From NCBI GenBank assembly GCA_016706865.1, contig JADJIS010000001.1, forward strand, positions 1-64,000: a stretch of DNA of 64,000 bases, written 5' to 3'. Positions 45,653 through 54,333 of the stretch are shown here, in pieces. The position numbers and the translations under genes were made by a program. The stretch's first letter is position 1. Every line of letters starts with the position of its first letter. The notes beneath the pieces were generated by a model. The model ran no database searches. It was not told the origin of the DNA and saw only the letters and a program-made list of their open reading frames with translations. Origin of the DNA: Bacteroidota bacterium (GTDB lineage Bacteria > Bacteroidota > Bacteroidia > Chitinophagales > BACL12).

Positions 45653-45735
45653 GAACTGACGTTAGCCGCAACCGTTGGGGACACTGCTAACTTTGAACTG
45701 ACTGCATAAAACAAACAGACAAAAACAAAAATATC

Positions 45736-46092
45736 ATGACAAGAAAAGCAATTTGGATTTCATACGACTTCGGTTTAAAAGGCGACTTCACAGGGCTTTT
45801 TACTTGGCTTGACAATCATGACGCAGTTGAGTGTGGTAATGGACTTGCCTTTTTTCGTTACGACATTTCTGACACCAATGGCAAAACAGATACGGAGAGT
45901 TTGATTAAAAAAATAACGGCTGACATTAAAGATACTGTAAAGCTATCTAAGTCGGACAGGGTTTACATTGTTGTCAAAGATTCTCACACGAACAAAGTCA
46001 AGGGTGAGTTTATAAATGGTAATAGAAAGCAATCACCTTGGGAAGGTTATGGCAAGTTGAAAGGCGACAACATAATAGATTCTGAAGAATGA
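45736..46092 (+). CDS. Small protein paired with PIN toxin, possible antitoxin
   Basis: A 118-aa protein starting MTRKAIWISYDFGLKGDFTGLFTWLDNH. I have a sense of the ISYD-G-KGD-GLY-WLD and SPWEGYG blocks recurring in small bacterial genes but cannot name the family. It has no DNA-binding motif typical of antitoxins (AbrB, RHH). It overlaps the PIN gene by 4 bases (ATGA), so the two are made together, as toxin-antitoxin pairs are. The gene begins about 70 bases after the GTTAGCC end of the structure interrupted by IS1182. Confidence 0.65.
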   Translation: MTRKAIWISYDFGLKGDFTGLFTWLDNHDAVECGNGLAFFRYDISDTNGKTDTESLIKKITADIKDTVKLSKSDRVYIVVKDSHTNKVKGEFINGNRKQSPWEGYGKLKGDNIIDSEE

Positions 46093-46508
46093 ATTTAAAA
46101 GTATTAGTTGACACGGGTTTTTGGATTGCATTGTATGACACAAAGCAACCTGAAAATATTTTAGAGGCGGAAAGAATTGCCAACGAAATTGAAGACGAGG
46201 AAATCATAATTCCTTTTCCAACTTTATACGAGTTTGTAAACTCACGACTTTCCAGACGAGATGCGAAAATGCAATTTGAAAAACTTCTGACAAGACCTAA
46301 TGTTATTAAGTTAAGCGACACAAAATATAAAGCGAAAGCTCTTGAAAACTTTTTCATCAAAAGCAATCAAGAGTATTCAGACATTAGTTTGGTTGACGAG
46401 GTTCTAAAATTAATTATCGCAGACGGGACAATAAAAATTGATTACATCGCTACATTTGACAGCGGACTTTTAAATGACGCATTATCTCAAGGAATAAAAA
46501 AAGTATAG
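46089..46508 (+). CDS. PIN-domain ribonuclease toxin-like protein
   Basis: A 139-aa PIN-fold protein. The acidic residues are in place: D8 in VLVDTGFW, E48 in PTLYEFVNSR, D98 or D103 in EYSDISLVDE, and D124 in IATFDSGL. Length and order fit VapC-type toxins, which cleave tRNA or other RNA with a metal ion. Its partner is coupled by the ATGA overlap. The toxin role is inferred from the fold and the pair arrangement. Confidence 0.8.
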   Translation: MNLKVLVDTGFWIALYDTKQPENILEAERIANEIEDEEIIIPFPTLYEFVNSRLSRRDAKMQFEKLLTRPNVIKLSDTKYKAKALENFFIKSNQEYSDISLVDEVLKLIIADGTIKIDYIATFDSGLLNDALSQGIKKV

Positions 46509-46537
46509 AGCAATGACAAACTTAAACAGCACAGCAA

Positions 46538-46555
46538 TGAATGTAAATCGCTTCG
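46538..46555 (+). repeat. TGAATGTAAATCGCTTCG element, copy 1
   Basis: This 18-base element recurs exactly at 58141-58158, 11.6 kb away. In both places it is followed by GTGTG and CGAAC/CAAAC-like short runs and lies between the end of a gene and a GTTA-type junction. It looks like a conserved part of the cassette-end sequences. Confidence 0.6.
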
Positions 46556-46621
46556 TAGAAACAGTGTGCGAACTGCGAACAGTTGTGCTTCTGGGGAACA
46601 GCACGGCAGCGGCTAACATAA

Positions 46622-46727
46622 GATTAAAAGAAATTTTAAAAAGAAGGGCTTTGTTCGGTAATCAAACAGTTGTGCTTCTAACAGGCAGTGGTGCTTCCAA
46701 TCCCTTCTTTTTAAAACTTCTTTAATC
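46622..46727 (+). repeat. Long hairpin between PIN gene and membrane-protein gene
   Basis: Arms 46622-46648 and 46702-46727 are near-perfect complements (27 and 26 bases, 2 differences), enclosing a 53-base loop. A GGCTAAC lies just outside the left arm (46613-46619) and GTTATCG just outside the right arm (46736-46742), so the structure extends with imperfect pairing. The shape resembles a foldable single-strand recombination site more than a terminator, and no T-run follows. Confidence 0.75.
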
Positions 46728-46782
46728 CCTTCTTCGTTATCGGCAAGCGTAAAAACGACCACGAACAAATAAAAAAGGCAAT

Positions 46783-47637
46783 ATGACAGCACAAGCAGGA
46801 GAAAGACTATTTTACAAAGGTGAGGAAACTTTGATGGCAGCAGAACCATTAAACCAATATTTGCAAAATAGAAACGATATAAAATTTATTTCACCATCTA
46901 CGGCTTGTTGGCGTGGATACTTTGGTCAATGGGAAATAAAGGACAATAAGCTGCACTTAATCGGACTTAAAGCCTATCTTGAAGGATACAGGGAAGTAGA
47001 TTTAAGCTATCTCTTTCCAAGACAAAAACAAGTTATCGCTGATTGGTTTAGCGGAAAAATAAGAGTGCCACAGGGAGAAATGTTGGATTACGTACATATG
47101 GGATATGCTTCTTTATATGAAAGGGATTTAATTCTAGAAATTAAAAATGGAGAGTTAATAAATGAATATGTTGTTGAAAATGAAGATGAGTTTCAAGAAA
47201 GATTGAAAGATAAGGAACGAAAAGAAATAGAGCGACTTGAAAAGCCGGCTAAAGATAAAAAAAAGGAAAAAGTCATTACCGTTGTTGCAGTAATTCTTAT
47301 TGCACTGGTATTGACGGGAACGGTAATCGGCATAAACAAACTAATTTCATTAGGCACAACATTAGGCTTTTTAACATCGGTCACAATTGTAATTCCATTG
47401 TTGTTAATGCTTGGTGGAGTGATATACTCCATTTATAAAAAGGAAAACAATAAAGAGCAAGACAGGGCGATTTCTTTTATAGGAATAAATTTCCTTGTGT
47501 TTGTATTTATTGGTATTTGTATAGGTGTATTCTTTCTAATTAATTGGGGAACGCTATTAGGATATTTAACATCGTCTTTAATTGTAGGCGGTTTACTTTT
47601 TTTGGGTTCCTTAGCTATAAAAAATAGAAAGAAATAA
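46783..47637 (+). CDS. Membrane protein, 284 aa, cassette-borne
   Basis: The N-terminal 155 residues are a soluble domain (WRGYFGQWEIKDNKLHLIGLKAYLEG, YVHMGYASLYERDLILEIKNGELI). A charged linker rich in Lys and Glu follows. The C-terminal part has four hydrophobic helices at about 165-188, 194-214, 230-250 and 258-278. No catalytic motif is visible. It starts 41 bases after the GTTATCG junction. The WRGYFG.W.I.D..L.L..L block occurs in many short Bacteroidota hypothetical proteins. Confidence 0.75.
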   Translation: MTAQAGERLFYKGEETLMAAEPLNQYLQNRNDIKFISPSTACWRGYFGQWEIKDNKLHLIGLKAYLEGYREVDLSYLFPRQKQVIADWFSGKIRVPQGEMLDYVHMGYASLYERDLILEIKNGELINEYVVENEDEFQERLKDKERKEIERLEKPAKDKKKEKVITVVAVILIALVLTGTVIGINKLISLGTTLGFLTSVTIVIPLLLMLGGVIYSIYKKENNKEQDRAISFIGINFLVFVFIGICIGVFFLINWGTLLGYLTSSLIVGGLLFLGSLAIKNRKK

Positions 47638-47653
47638 TAAATTTAAGGATTGA

Positions 47654-47857
47654 ATGAAGAAATACACTGCAAATTATACATATACAAATCCAAACTTTGT
47701 AATTCAGAACCTTGTAACAAATCAGACAAACGCTGACTTGTTACCAATTTTGTATGTGACGAAAAACATTTTGCAACGTGGTTTCCCGACAACTCTTCTT
47801 AAATACTTGCAATCTCAATTAGGCGAAATCCCCAAACTGTTATGCGTCACCCAATAA
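47654..47857 (+). pseudogene. Gene fragment ending inside a GTTATGC junction
   Basis: A 67-aa frame, MKKYTANYTYTNPNFVIQNLVTNQTNAD onward, looks like the start of a longer protein I cannot name. Its last codons (IPKLLCVTQ) are encoded by the junction sequence CTGTTATGCGTCACCC, so the original reading was probably cut there. It is 17 bases after the membrane-protein gene. Confidence 0.5.
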
Positions 47858-47890
47858 CGACCGACAGTGCTTACAATAAACAGACATAAA

Positions 47891-47992
47891 ATGAATGATA
47901 TTGACTTGACCAAAATAAAATATCCTCCAACAGAATACAAGATTAGCACTTCAAAAATCACAATCATTTTGATTTTTCCAATCGCGATCTAA
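47891..47992 (+). pseudogene. Possible gene start truncated by the DUF2075 gene
   Basis: A 33-codon frame beginning MNDIDLTKIKYPPTEYKI follows the GTTATGC junction by about 50 bases, as real cassette genes do here. After about 20 codons it runs into the 3' end of the minus-strand helicase gene. I read it as the stub of a gene cut by whatever brought the DUF2075/MazG pair. Weak evidence. Confidence 0.3.
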
Positions 47993-49829
47993 TCCATTCT
48001 TCTGTTTCCTTATCGACACAATAAATATAACATCCTTTCATGCCTCTTGTCATCAGAGTACGATAAGTATTTTTGACTATCGCGTTTAATGTTTCCATCC
48101 CTCCAACCTTATCTCCTTTTATAATATTTTTCCATCCCTTTATCGACATGTCTGTTTTTGCTCGCTTTGATGGATCGATTGTGATTTCACCATTTCTTAC
48201 AACCATATCGGCCCCAATAATAACCCCAATATACTCCACTTCAAGTCCTTGACAGGTATGTATGCAACCAATTTGGTTCACCGAATTTGGTGAATTAATA
48301 TATAAACCACCATCTGCAGATAAATTCCATTGTTTTGAAAATTTAAATTGTGGGAATTCAATGTCCATTAATTCCGGATTCTTTTTACTTATCCAATTCC
48401 AACAATATCCAGCAACCAATCTGGCACTATTCCTTTTTTTATTTTTTTCGTAAATTGCCTTAAATAAGGAATTAGGGTTATCAAAGATCTTAAATTCATA
48501 TTCACTTTGATTTAAAATAAAATTGGCAGTTTCTCTAACCTGAAGAGTATTATCCAACCAAGATAAGTAGGCATTTGATCCTCCGCATCTGAATTGTGAC
48601 TTTAATTCTAATACCTCAACCTCTGCATTATAGAATTTCGCCCATTTTTTGATCTCATCTTCAGTTCCAATATCCTTTAATGTAACTTTTTGATCTTCAT
48701 CAAGAAAGAATACAGAGCTTTCAGCAGAGTTGATCAATTCTTTTACTTGATTTTCACCCAAATTTTCATATAAACCACTAAATTCATTGAGTCTGTGCGC
48801 TTCATCAACTATCAGTGTTTTATAAACATTAGATTTTAATTCATAATAACCACCTGAACCCTTAAACAAACCTCCTACATAGTTTTTCTTATAATTTCCG
48901 AGTAGGCTATCTGAAAAAACAGCTCTTGGAGCAGCATTTTTAGTGACGTATTGAGCCATTTGCCTTTCACTGATCATTTTTACAAGGAGATTTATTGCTA
49001 CAACAGATTTACCTGTTCCAGGACCACCATGCACTATTAATACCTTTTTTTTCTTTTTTGTTGATTGATTTATTAAATCAAGTGCTTTCTCATATACGAT
49101 TTTTTGATCATCAATTAAAATAAATTCTTTATTTCCTTTTAATAGACTGTCTAATGTTTCAGCCAATATTTTTGAAGGTTTTAATTCACTATTTTCAATT
49201 TCATAAAGAACATTTTTTTTATCTCCGGTTTTAATTTTCTGTTTAATGAAGCTTTTTAATTCCTCTCCCTGACCCTTGCAATATAAAGGAGCTTTTTTAA
49301 TATATTCACCATAAACCGAATTATTTATTTCTCCGTCCAACTTATAATTGTGCATATAAACGCATGGATATATCCCTACTTTATTAGTATAAATGTATGT
49401 ATTATATCCTTCCAAAAACGAGGCGTAAGACCAAGCTTGGTAACTTGGATGTACATGTTCGGAATACCCATGCTGAAACCAAGTTCCTATCATACCATCC
49501 ATTTGCAGGACTTTAATTTTATCCCATTGTTTGAGTTCTACTACAATTAAACTGCCATTATTATCGATATCATAACCAGAGATCAGCATATCGATACGAT
49601 TGCTTGTGCGGGGAATATTATATTCTACTGCAATTCCCGAATCATTCGGTATTGATTCATCATTTAGAACATGATACATACGTTGCAGAGAATTTTCCCA
49701 ACTATTATATTCTGACTTACCAGTTTTCCTTAACATTAAATTTTCCAAAGCTTCAGCAATAATGTCAGCTATCAAGCCGCTTTCCACATCTTTTAGAAAC
49801 TGGATTTTAGTTTTATGGTATACTATCAT
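47964..49829 (-). CDS. DUF2075-type P-loop helicase/nuclease-like protein
   Basis: A 621-aa protein. The first 170 residues contain LIVVELKQWDK near 92-102 (an E-x-K as in PD-(D/E)XK nuclease-type folds). A P-loop follows at about 263-275 (LIVHGGPGTGKSVVAINLL), Walker B TLIVDEAHRL near 339-348, and SF1-type end motifs with IGCIHTCQGLEVEYIGVIIG near 518 and TLMTRGMKGCYIY near 595. This is the DUF2075 layout, found in Schlafen-like and phage-defence proteins. The start overlaps the MazG-like gene by 4 bases. A defence role is likely but not proven. Confidence 0.85.
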   Translation of the reverse strand: MIVYHKTKIQFLKDVESGLIADIIAEALENLMLRKTGKSEYNSWENSLQRMYHVLNDESIPNDSGIAVEYNIPRTSNRIDMLISGYDIDNNGSLIVVELKQWDKIKVLQMDGMIGTWFQHGYSEHVHPSYQAWSYASFLEGYNTYIYTNKVGIYPCVYMHNYKLDGEINNSVYGEYIKKAPLYCKGQGEELKSFIKQKIKTGDKKNVLYEIENSELKPSKILAETLDSLLKGNKEFILIDDQKIVYEKALDLINQSTKKKKKVLIVHGGPGTGKSVVAINLLVKMISERQMAQYVTKNAAPRAVFSDSLLGNYKKNYVGGLFKGSGGYYELKSNVYKTLIVDEAHRLNEFSGLYENLGENQVKELINSAESSVFFLDEDQKVTLKDIGTEDEIKKWAKFYNAEVEVLELKSQFRCGGSNAYLSWLDNTLQVRETANFILNQSEYEFKIFDNPNSLFKAIYEKNKKRNSARLVAGYCWNWISKKNPELMDIEFPQFKFSKQWNLSADGGLYINSPNSVNQIGCIHTCQGLEVEYIGVIIGADMVVRNGEITIDPSKRAKTDMSIKGWKNIIKGDKVGGMETLNAIVKNTYRTLMTRGMKGCYIYCVDKETEEWIRSRLEKSK

Positions 49830-50155
49830 AATTCCGTATATTTAGTAGCATTACCCTTTGCTTTATCAACCGGATATTTTTGAGCATTTTGTTGTATCTT
49901 CTCCATTACAATTTCCTTAACATCCAAATTAAGTTTGTGAGCAAGTAAAAAGCTGAATGAAAGCACGTCAGCCAACTCGCCCTTCAGTTTTTCAACCGAT
50001 ACATCTGCTGCATCCTTCCAAAGAAAAAGTTCCAAAAGTTCACCTGCCTCAATACTAACGGCTAAAGCTAAGTCCTTCGGATTGTGAAATTGAGCCCAGT
50101 CTCGCTCGTCTCTGAATGAGATTAGCGCATTGGTGAGGGAGAGGATGTCATTCAT
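49826..50155 (-). CDS. MazG-like nucleotide pyrophosphohydrolase
   Basis: A 109-aa all-alpha NTP-PPase of the MazG-like group. The metal-binding acidic residues are visible as EAGELLELFLW and, 25 residues on, KGELADVLSFSF (the E-x-x-E, E-x-x-D pattern). It hydrolyses (d)NTPs to monophosphates in relatives. It is translated just before the DUF2075 gene with an ATGA overlap, suggesting the two act together, for example in depleting or sensing nucleotides. Confidence 0.88.
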   Translation of the reverse strand: MNDILSLTNALISFRDERDWAQFHNPKDLALAVSIEAGELLELFLWKDAADVSVEKLKGELADVLSFSFLLAHKLNLDVKEIVMEKIQQNAQKYPVDKAKGNATKYTEL

Positions 50156-50503
50156 AGCCTGAAAATTTAGTCATGCAAGTATAAAGCTAAATTATAGAGG
50201 TTTATTAAGAATATGGGATTTGCTTTAAATTCACAGGTAGATTTGTCGCAAACCCGCCATTAGTATGGTTGAGTTAAGTTACTTCCGCTACCCTAAAGTA
50301 ACAATGTTTGTCGGGCTTGATTTTCACTAAGCACGGGTACAAATGGGATACAATACGTTGTAGTTTATAATGATTCCGGAAGATTAAACCCCTTATATGT
50401 CAACGGGCGAAGATAAATTATCATTTGGAAGTTGCTTAATTTGGATCCTATTTTTGCCGGCTGAGCTTTATACATAAATTGAGTTTAGATTGGCCACTTT
50501 GCA
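50156..50503. other. Intergenic stretch before repeat copy 2
   Basis: I see no gene. A 59-base block at 50295-50353 is about 70% identical to 40717-40775, sharing AAAGTAACAAT and a GGGTxCAAATGGGAxACAA core. Confidence 0.4.
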
Positions 50504-50816
50504 TTACCTACCCCACAGTTTTGCCACACATTTATTGGAATCAGGAACGGATATCCGTTTCATTTAGGATTTGTTGGGGCACACCAGCATACAAACTACA
50601 GAGCGTTACACGCATGTTTCAAGAAAAGGCCTCAGCAATGTAGAAAGCCCATTAGACAAATTGATGCGAAATAGTCTGTAAACACCGGAATAGCTTTGCG
50701 AAACAAATTTTTCTCAGAAAAACTTAAAATACGAAAATCGGCAGCTTGATTATCAAGTACTTACAATAAAATTGGTTTTGTGATGGAAGTTTGTATATTC
50801 GTTTATAAATATGTTA
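50504..50816 (+). repeat. 313-bp direct repeat, copy 2
   Basis: Second copy of the block at 42378-42690, with 4 single-base differences. It again ends in a promoter (TTG at 50772-50774, 19 bases, TATATTCG at 50794-50801) and GTTA at 50813-50816. After it the sequence is unrelated to that after copy 1. The next gene starts 307 bases downstream. Confidence 0.92.
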
Positions 50817-50953
50817 CCGGAAACCCTATGAAGACAGTGCAAACATTAAACTGACAGACAAAAAATGAACCGACAGCCGACAATAAACATATCTGAACGA
50901 CACCGCTTTGAACGGACAGGCAACGCTTCGTTTTTAATTTTTTTCCACATCAC

Positions 50954-50975
50954 AAATTTTTTAATTCAATTTTTT
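50954..50975 (+). repeat. 22-bp terminal inverted repeat, left end of biosynthetic island
   Basis: A 22-base AT-rich block (beginning AAATTTTTTAATTCAA) that is the perfect reverse complement of 58058-58079. The two enclose the six biosynthetic genes. A hairpin lies just inside each copy. Confidence 0.7.
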
Positions 50976-50985
50976 GCCACCACCC

Positions 50986-51052
50986 AAAACACACTTTCAT
51001 TTTTTTTACCACCCACGAAAACCCCAACGCAAAAAAAATGAAAGAGTGTTTT
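50986..51052 (+). repeat. Hairpin at left end of biosynthetic island
   Basis: Arms 50986-51007 and 51031-51052 are 22-base complements with one mismatch and a 23-base loop. It stands 70 bases before the first gene (51123). Confidence 0.7.
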
Positions 51053-51122
51053 CTCCACCCCTCATTACGATATTTCAAGTGTAACTTACTATCTTTAAAA
51101 CCGCAAAAATTATCTACTACTT

Positions 51123-52178
51123 ATGAAATTTAAAGTTGGGTTAGTTACAAATACAACTGGCAGTGGCGGAATGAAAACTCATTTTGAAGGGCTGCTTATT
51201 GCTTTACAAAAGAACTTTATGGTTGTAGTATTTAATGAAAATCCCTACGACAAAATAGACAAACAAGAATTAGAATCTTGTGACTATGTGATTCGTTATG
51301 GATGGCGACAAGATGAACCACACGACTTTAGTAATGCCATTTTTAATTTCAACATCAAGTCAGACAAGGCAAAAAATATTTTAGTAGTATGCTTTGATGC
51401 AACTATGCTTAACGAAAATCTTATCAATGAAATAAACAGAAACTTTGGAGCAATTTTTTACGATTCATTTTTCTCAAAAAGCCGTGGAGAGTTGGCAGGA
51501 ATTTCATCATCAAAAACACTTGTTATTCAACCTCAAATATTATGGAAAGAGTTTCAAAAGCAAGAAAGAAATTCAGATGAATACAAATTTCTCACCGTAA
51601 CAAACGAACTTTTCATAATAAAAGGAATTGATATTCTCCTTGATTCATTTTTAGAAGCATTCAATTCAAGTGAATCTGTATCAATAACAATCAAGACAAA
51701 TGAAAAAGACCAAGAGCAAAAACTAATACAGTCCTTTTTAAGAAAGTTTAAAGAGGAAAAGAGAAGTCATCAAATGAAAGTTGTGAGCCACAACATTCCA
51801 CATCATTTAATGCCCAATTTATACCAGCAATATGACTGCTATGTTTTAGCAAGTAGAACAGAAACATTTGGATTGCCAGCAATTGAAGCAGCGTTTTGTG
51901 GCTTAGACATCATAATGCACACATGGGGAGGCATGAATGATTACTCTGAAATAATAAAATACAAATCAATAGAAGGAACAATTGAACAAATGCCTGAAAA
52001 CACATGGCGAATGAATAGCCAATCAAATTGGTTCATTCCCAATAAGCGAAATCTAATTGAACACATGAGAACAGCATTTAAAAAAAACGACACTGGTAAT
52101 GTTGAACAATCAAGAATCATTCAAGAGTTTGGACTAACTTCAGTGCTACACAAAAACTTACACGAAATACTTTGTTGA
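51123..52178 (+). CDS. Glycosyltransferase, GT-B (family 4-like)
   Basis: A 351-aa GT-B-type glycosyltransferase. The retaining E-x7-E motif is seen in RTETFGLPAIEAAFCG near residues 261-276, and LTVTNELFIIKGIDILLDSF near 155-174 is the typical start of the C-terminal sugar-nucleotide-binding lobe. The acceptor is unknown. It is the first gene of the island; its end overlaps the deacetylase gene by 7 bases. Confidence 0.82.
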   Translation: MKFKVGLVTNTTGSGGMKTHFEGLLIALQKNFMVVVFNENPYDKIDKQELESCDYVIRYGWRQDEPHDFSNAIFNFNIKSDKAKNILVVCFDATMLNENLINEINRNFGAIFYDSFFSKSRGELAGISSSKTLVIQPQILWKEFQKQERNSDEYKFLTVTNELFIIKGIDILLDSFLEAFNSSESVSITIKTNEKDQEQKLIQSFLRKFKEEKRSHQMKVVSHNIPHHLMPNLYQQYDCYVLASRTETFGLPAIEAAFCGLDIIMHTWGGMNDYSEIIKYKSIEGTIEQMPENTWRMNSQSNWFIPNKRNLIEHMRTAFKKNDTGNVEQSRIIQEFGLTSVLHKNLHEILC

Positions 52179-52852
52179 CAATATTAGCATATCATCACAT
52201 CCTTCCAACCGAATTGACAAGTTTGCCAAAGTCAAATCGTTTTGTATCTATTAAAGAGTTTGAAAAACAAATTGAGTTTCTTTCAAACAATTTCGCTGTT
52301 ATCCAATTGAACACTTTATCTGAAATACAACTTGACAAGAACGAACAAAAGATTGCAATTACAATTGATGATGGATATAAAAATTTCATTGAAAACGGAT
52401 TTCCAATTATTGAAAAATATAATCTCCCCGTAACGATATTTATTCCGACCGAAAAAATTGGAAAGAAATTTTTTGAAGCAGATTATGATTACGACATTGA
52501 ATACTTGTCCGAAAACGATATTTCAAAAATTTCACAGAGCAAGTTAGTATCAATTCAAGCACACGGACACAAACATATAAGATTAGCAGAGCTAACTAAA
52601 GAAAAGCAAGAGCAAGAGATTAAAGTTTCAAAACAAATTCTTGAAGAAATTACAAAGAATGAAATTACTGGCTTTTGTTTTCCATATGGCTCATACAACA
52701 ACATTTCAAAAAGCATATTAAAGTCACAAAATTTTCAGTTTGCTTGCACAACAAATACTGGTTTTAATATTGAACCATTTGAGTTATTGGAATTAAAACG
52801 AGTTGCTGTTAATTCAAAATATTCAATTAGTGATTTCACCAATATTTTATGA
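52172..52852 (+). CDS. Polysaccharide deacetylase-like (NodB) enzyme
   Basis: A 226-aa NodB-fold protein: AITIDDGYKNF near 68 supplies the D-D pair, IQAHGHKHIRL near 128 the two metal-binding His, and FCFPYGSYNN near 168 the R/P-x-G-x-Y-like motif. Such enzymes remove N-acetyl groups from sugars in carbohydrate polymers or lipid intermediates. The start used (TTG) overlaps the glycosyltransferase by 7 bases, and the stop overlaps the radical SAM gene by 4. Confidence 0.82.
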   Translation: MLTILAYHHILPTELTSLPKSNRFVSIKEFEKQIEFLSNNFAVIQLNTLSEIQLDKNEQKIAITIDDGYKNFIENGFPIIEKYNLPVTIFIPTEKIGKKFFEADYDYDIEYLSENDISKISQSKLVSIQAHGHKHIRLAELTKEKQEQEIKVSKQILEEITKNEITGFCFPYGSYNNISKSILKSQNFQFACTTNTGFNIEPFELLELKRVAVNSKYSISDFTNIL

Positions 52853-54333
52853 AAAAGGTATTTCTAATAAATGCAGGACCATACAAATCTTATTCAGTTA
52901 AGAGCCGTGTTTATTTCCCTACTTTACTCTTATACATTGGGACAATTATTAAGAATAAATATGAAGTTGAAATACTTGATAGAATGGTTGAAGATTTTGA
53001 AATCGCAACCTTAGGCGATAAAATAAAATCAGAGAGTTCCCCTCTTGCTTGTATTATTCATTTTGGCACAAAAGAAATTAACGATGCAGCTGGCATTGCT
53101 GATTGTTTTAAAAGAGTTCACCCTAATGCCAAAGTAATTGCACTTGGTTTACACGGAGCAATGTTTCCAGACCAAGTTCTAAGTGATTCTTCATTTGACT
53201 TTGTTATTTCATTAGATGCAGAGAATGTAATTTATGCTCTCTTAAAATCAATTGAAGACGGAAATGTATCTGCAATGCCAAATGTTTGGAGCAAGATGTC
53301 AAATAATGTTTTGCCACCATCAAGAGTAGAAAACATTGATATGAGTTCACTTCCATTGTTGGACTATGAACTTGTTTCAATGGACAAGTATCTTTATAGA
53401 AGTGTAGGATTCTTAACTGGTGATAATTCCTTAAAAAAAGTAATCCGATTTTCTACTTCAAGGGGATGTCTTTATAAGTGCAATTTTTGCACAGACCCAT
53501 TTAAAGGATATTCAAGAATGAGTAATGAAAAAATTGTTGAAAATCTAAAGTTCATTGTAAATAAATTTGACCCTGACATTCTCTATTTTGACGACCCCGA
53601 ATTTTTTATGAACAGAAAAGAATCAATTGAATTGCTGAAATACATCAATTCAAATTTCAGGTTTCAGTGTATCGGAACTTCACGGGCTCATTACTACAAC
53701 GAAAAGTATATTAGTTTATCAGTTATGGAGGAGCTAAAAAATTGTTGGTTAGTTTGGGATGTCGGTGCTGAAACAGGAAATTCAGAAACATTGAAAGCAC
53801 TGAAAAAAGGTATTCAAGTTGAGCAATTACATAATGTGGCATCGTATGCAGGACAAGTTGGAGTTCGTTCTGGTTTTTCATTTATGGTAGGACTTCCAAA
53901 TGAAACAGAAGAAGACATGATAAACACACTCATTCTGATTGAAGAATTAAAAACAAAAAGCAAAAACAATATTATTATAACCTATCAGTATTATCAGCCA
54001 ATAGGGAAAACCGAATTGGCATTAAATGTTTCCCAATATGGTTTTATTCAACCGATTCTTCTTCGGGATTGGGTAAACTTATTTGATAAGAAAACTGGAA
54101 GTATTGACATTCATTATAACAAATGGATTGAAAGACCAGAGTTTATAGATTACCTAATGTTGGTTGTAAAATTTCATATCAATGAAGAATACCAAGATTC
54201 ACAGAGTTCTTTTGCAAAAACAATCAGAAATTCTTGGGAGGAAAGAAAAAGCAAAAACTATTGGGATGATTTGTGGGAAGTTGAATTAGCAAAACAAAAC
54301 AATCTTTCATTTTTCAGTTATCAAAATGCTTGA
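52849..54333 (+). CDS. B12-binding-type radical SAM enzyme
   Basis: A 494-aa protein. The N-terminal 140 residues resemble a cobalamin-binding Rossmann domain (LLLYIGTIIKNKYEVEILDRM, VIALGLHGAMFPD), though the usual DxHxxG is not clear. The radical SAM cluster motif is TSRGCLYKCNFC (C-x3-C-x2-C) near residue 207, followed by a TIM-barrel with LVWDVGAETGNSETLK. Enzymes of this type methylate or rearrange unreactive carbons in specialised metabolites. It overlaps the deacetylase by 4 bases and the acetyltransferase by 8. Confidence 0.85.
   Translation: MKKVFLINAGPYKSYSVKSRVYFPTLLLYIGTIIKNKYEVEILDRMVEDFEIATLGDKIKSESSPLACIIHFGTKEINDAAGIADCFKRVHPNAKVIALGLHGAMFPDQVLSDSSFDFVISLDAENVIYALLKSIEDGNVSAMPNVWSKMSNNVLPPSRVENIDMSSLPLLDYELVSMDKYLYRSVGFLTGDNSLKKVIRFSTSRGCLYKCNFCTDPFKGYSRMSNEKIVENLKFIVNKFDPDILYFDDPEFFMNRKESIELLKYINSNFRFQCIGTSRAHYYNEKYISLSVMEELKNCWLVWDVGAETGNSETLKALKKGIQVEQLHNVASYAGQVGVRSGFSFMVGLPNETEEDMINTLILIEELKTKSKNNIIITYQYYQPIGKTELALNVSQYGFIQPILLRDWVNLFDKKTGSIDIHYNKWIERPEFIDYLMLVVKFHINEEYQDSQSSFAKTIRNSWEERKSKNYWDDLWEVELAKQNNLSFFSYQNA

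Noticed and set aside
42378..50816. Composite transposon bounded by the 313-bp repeats
   Set aside because: No transposase or terminal inverted repeat lies in the repeats, and no target duplication is seen at their outer edges; a recombination platform fits better.
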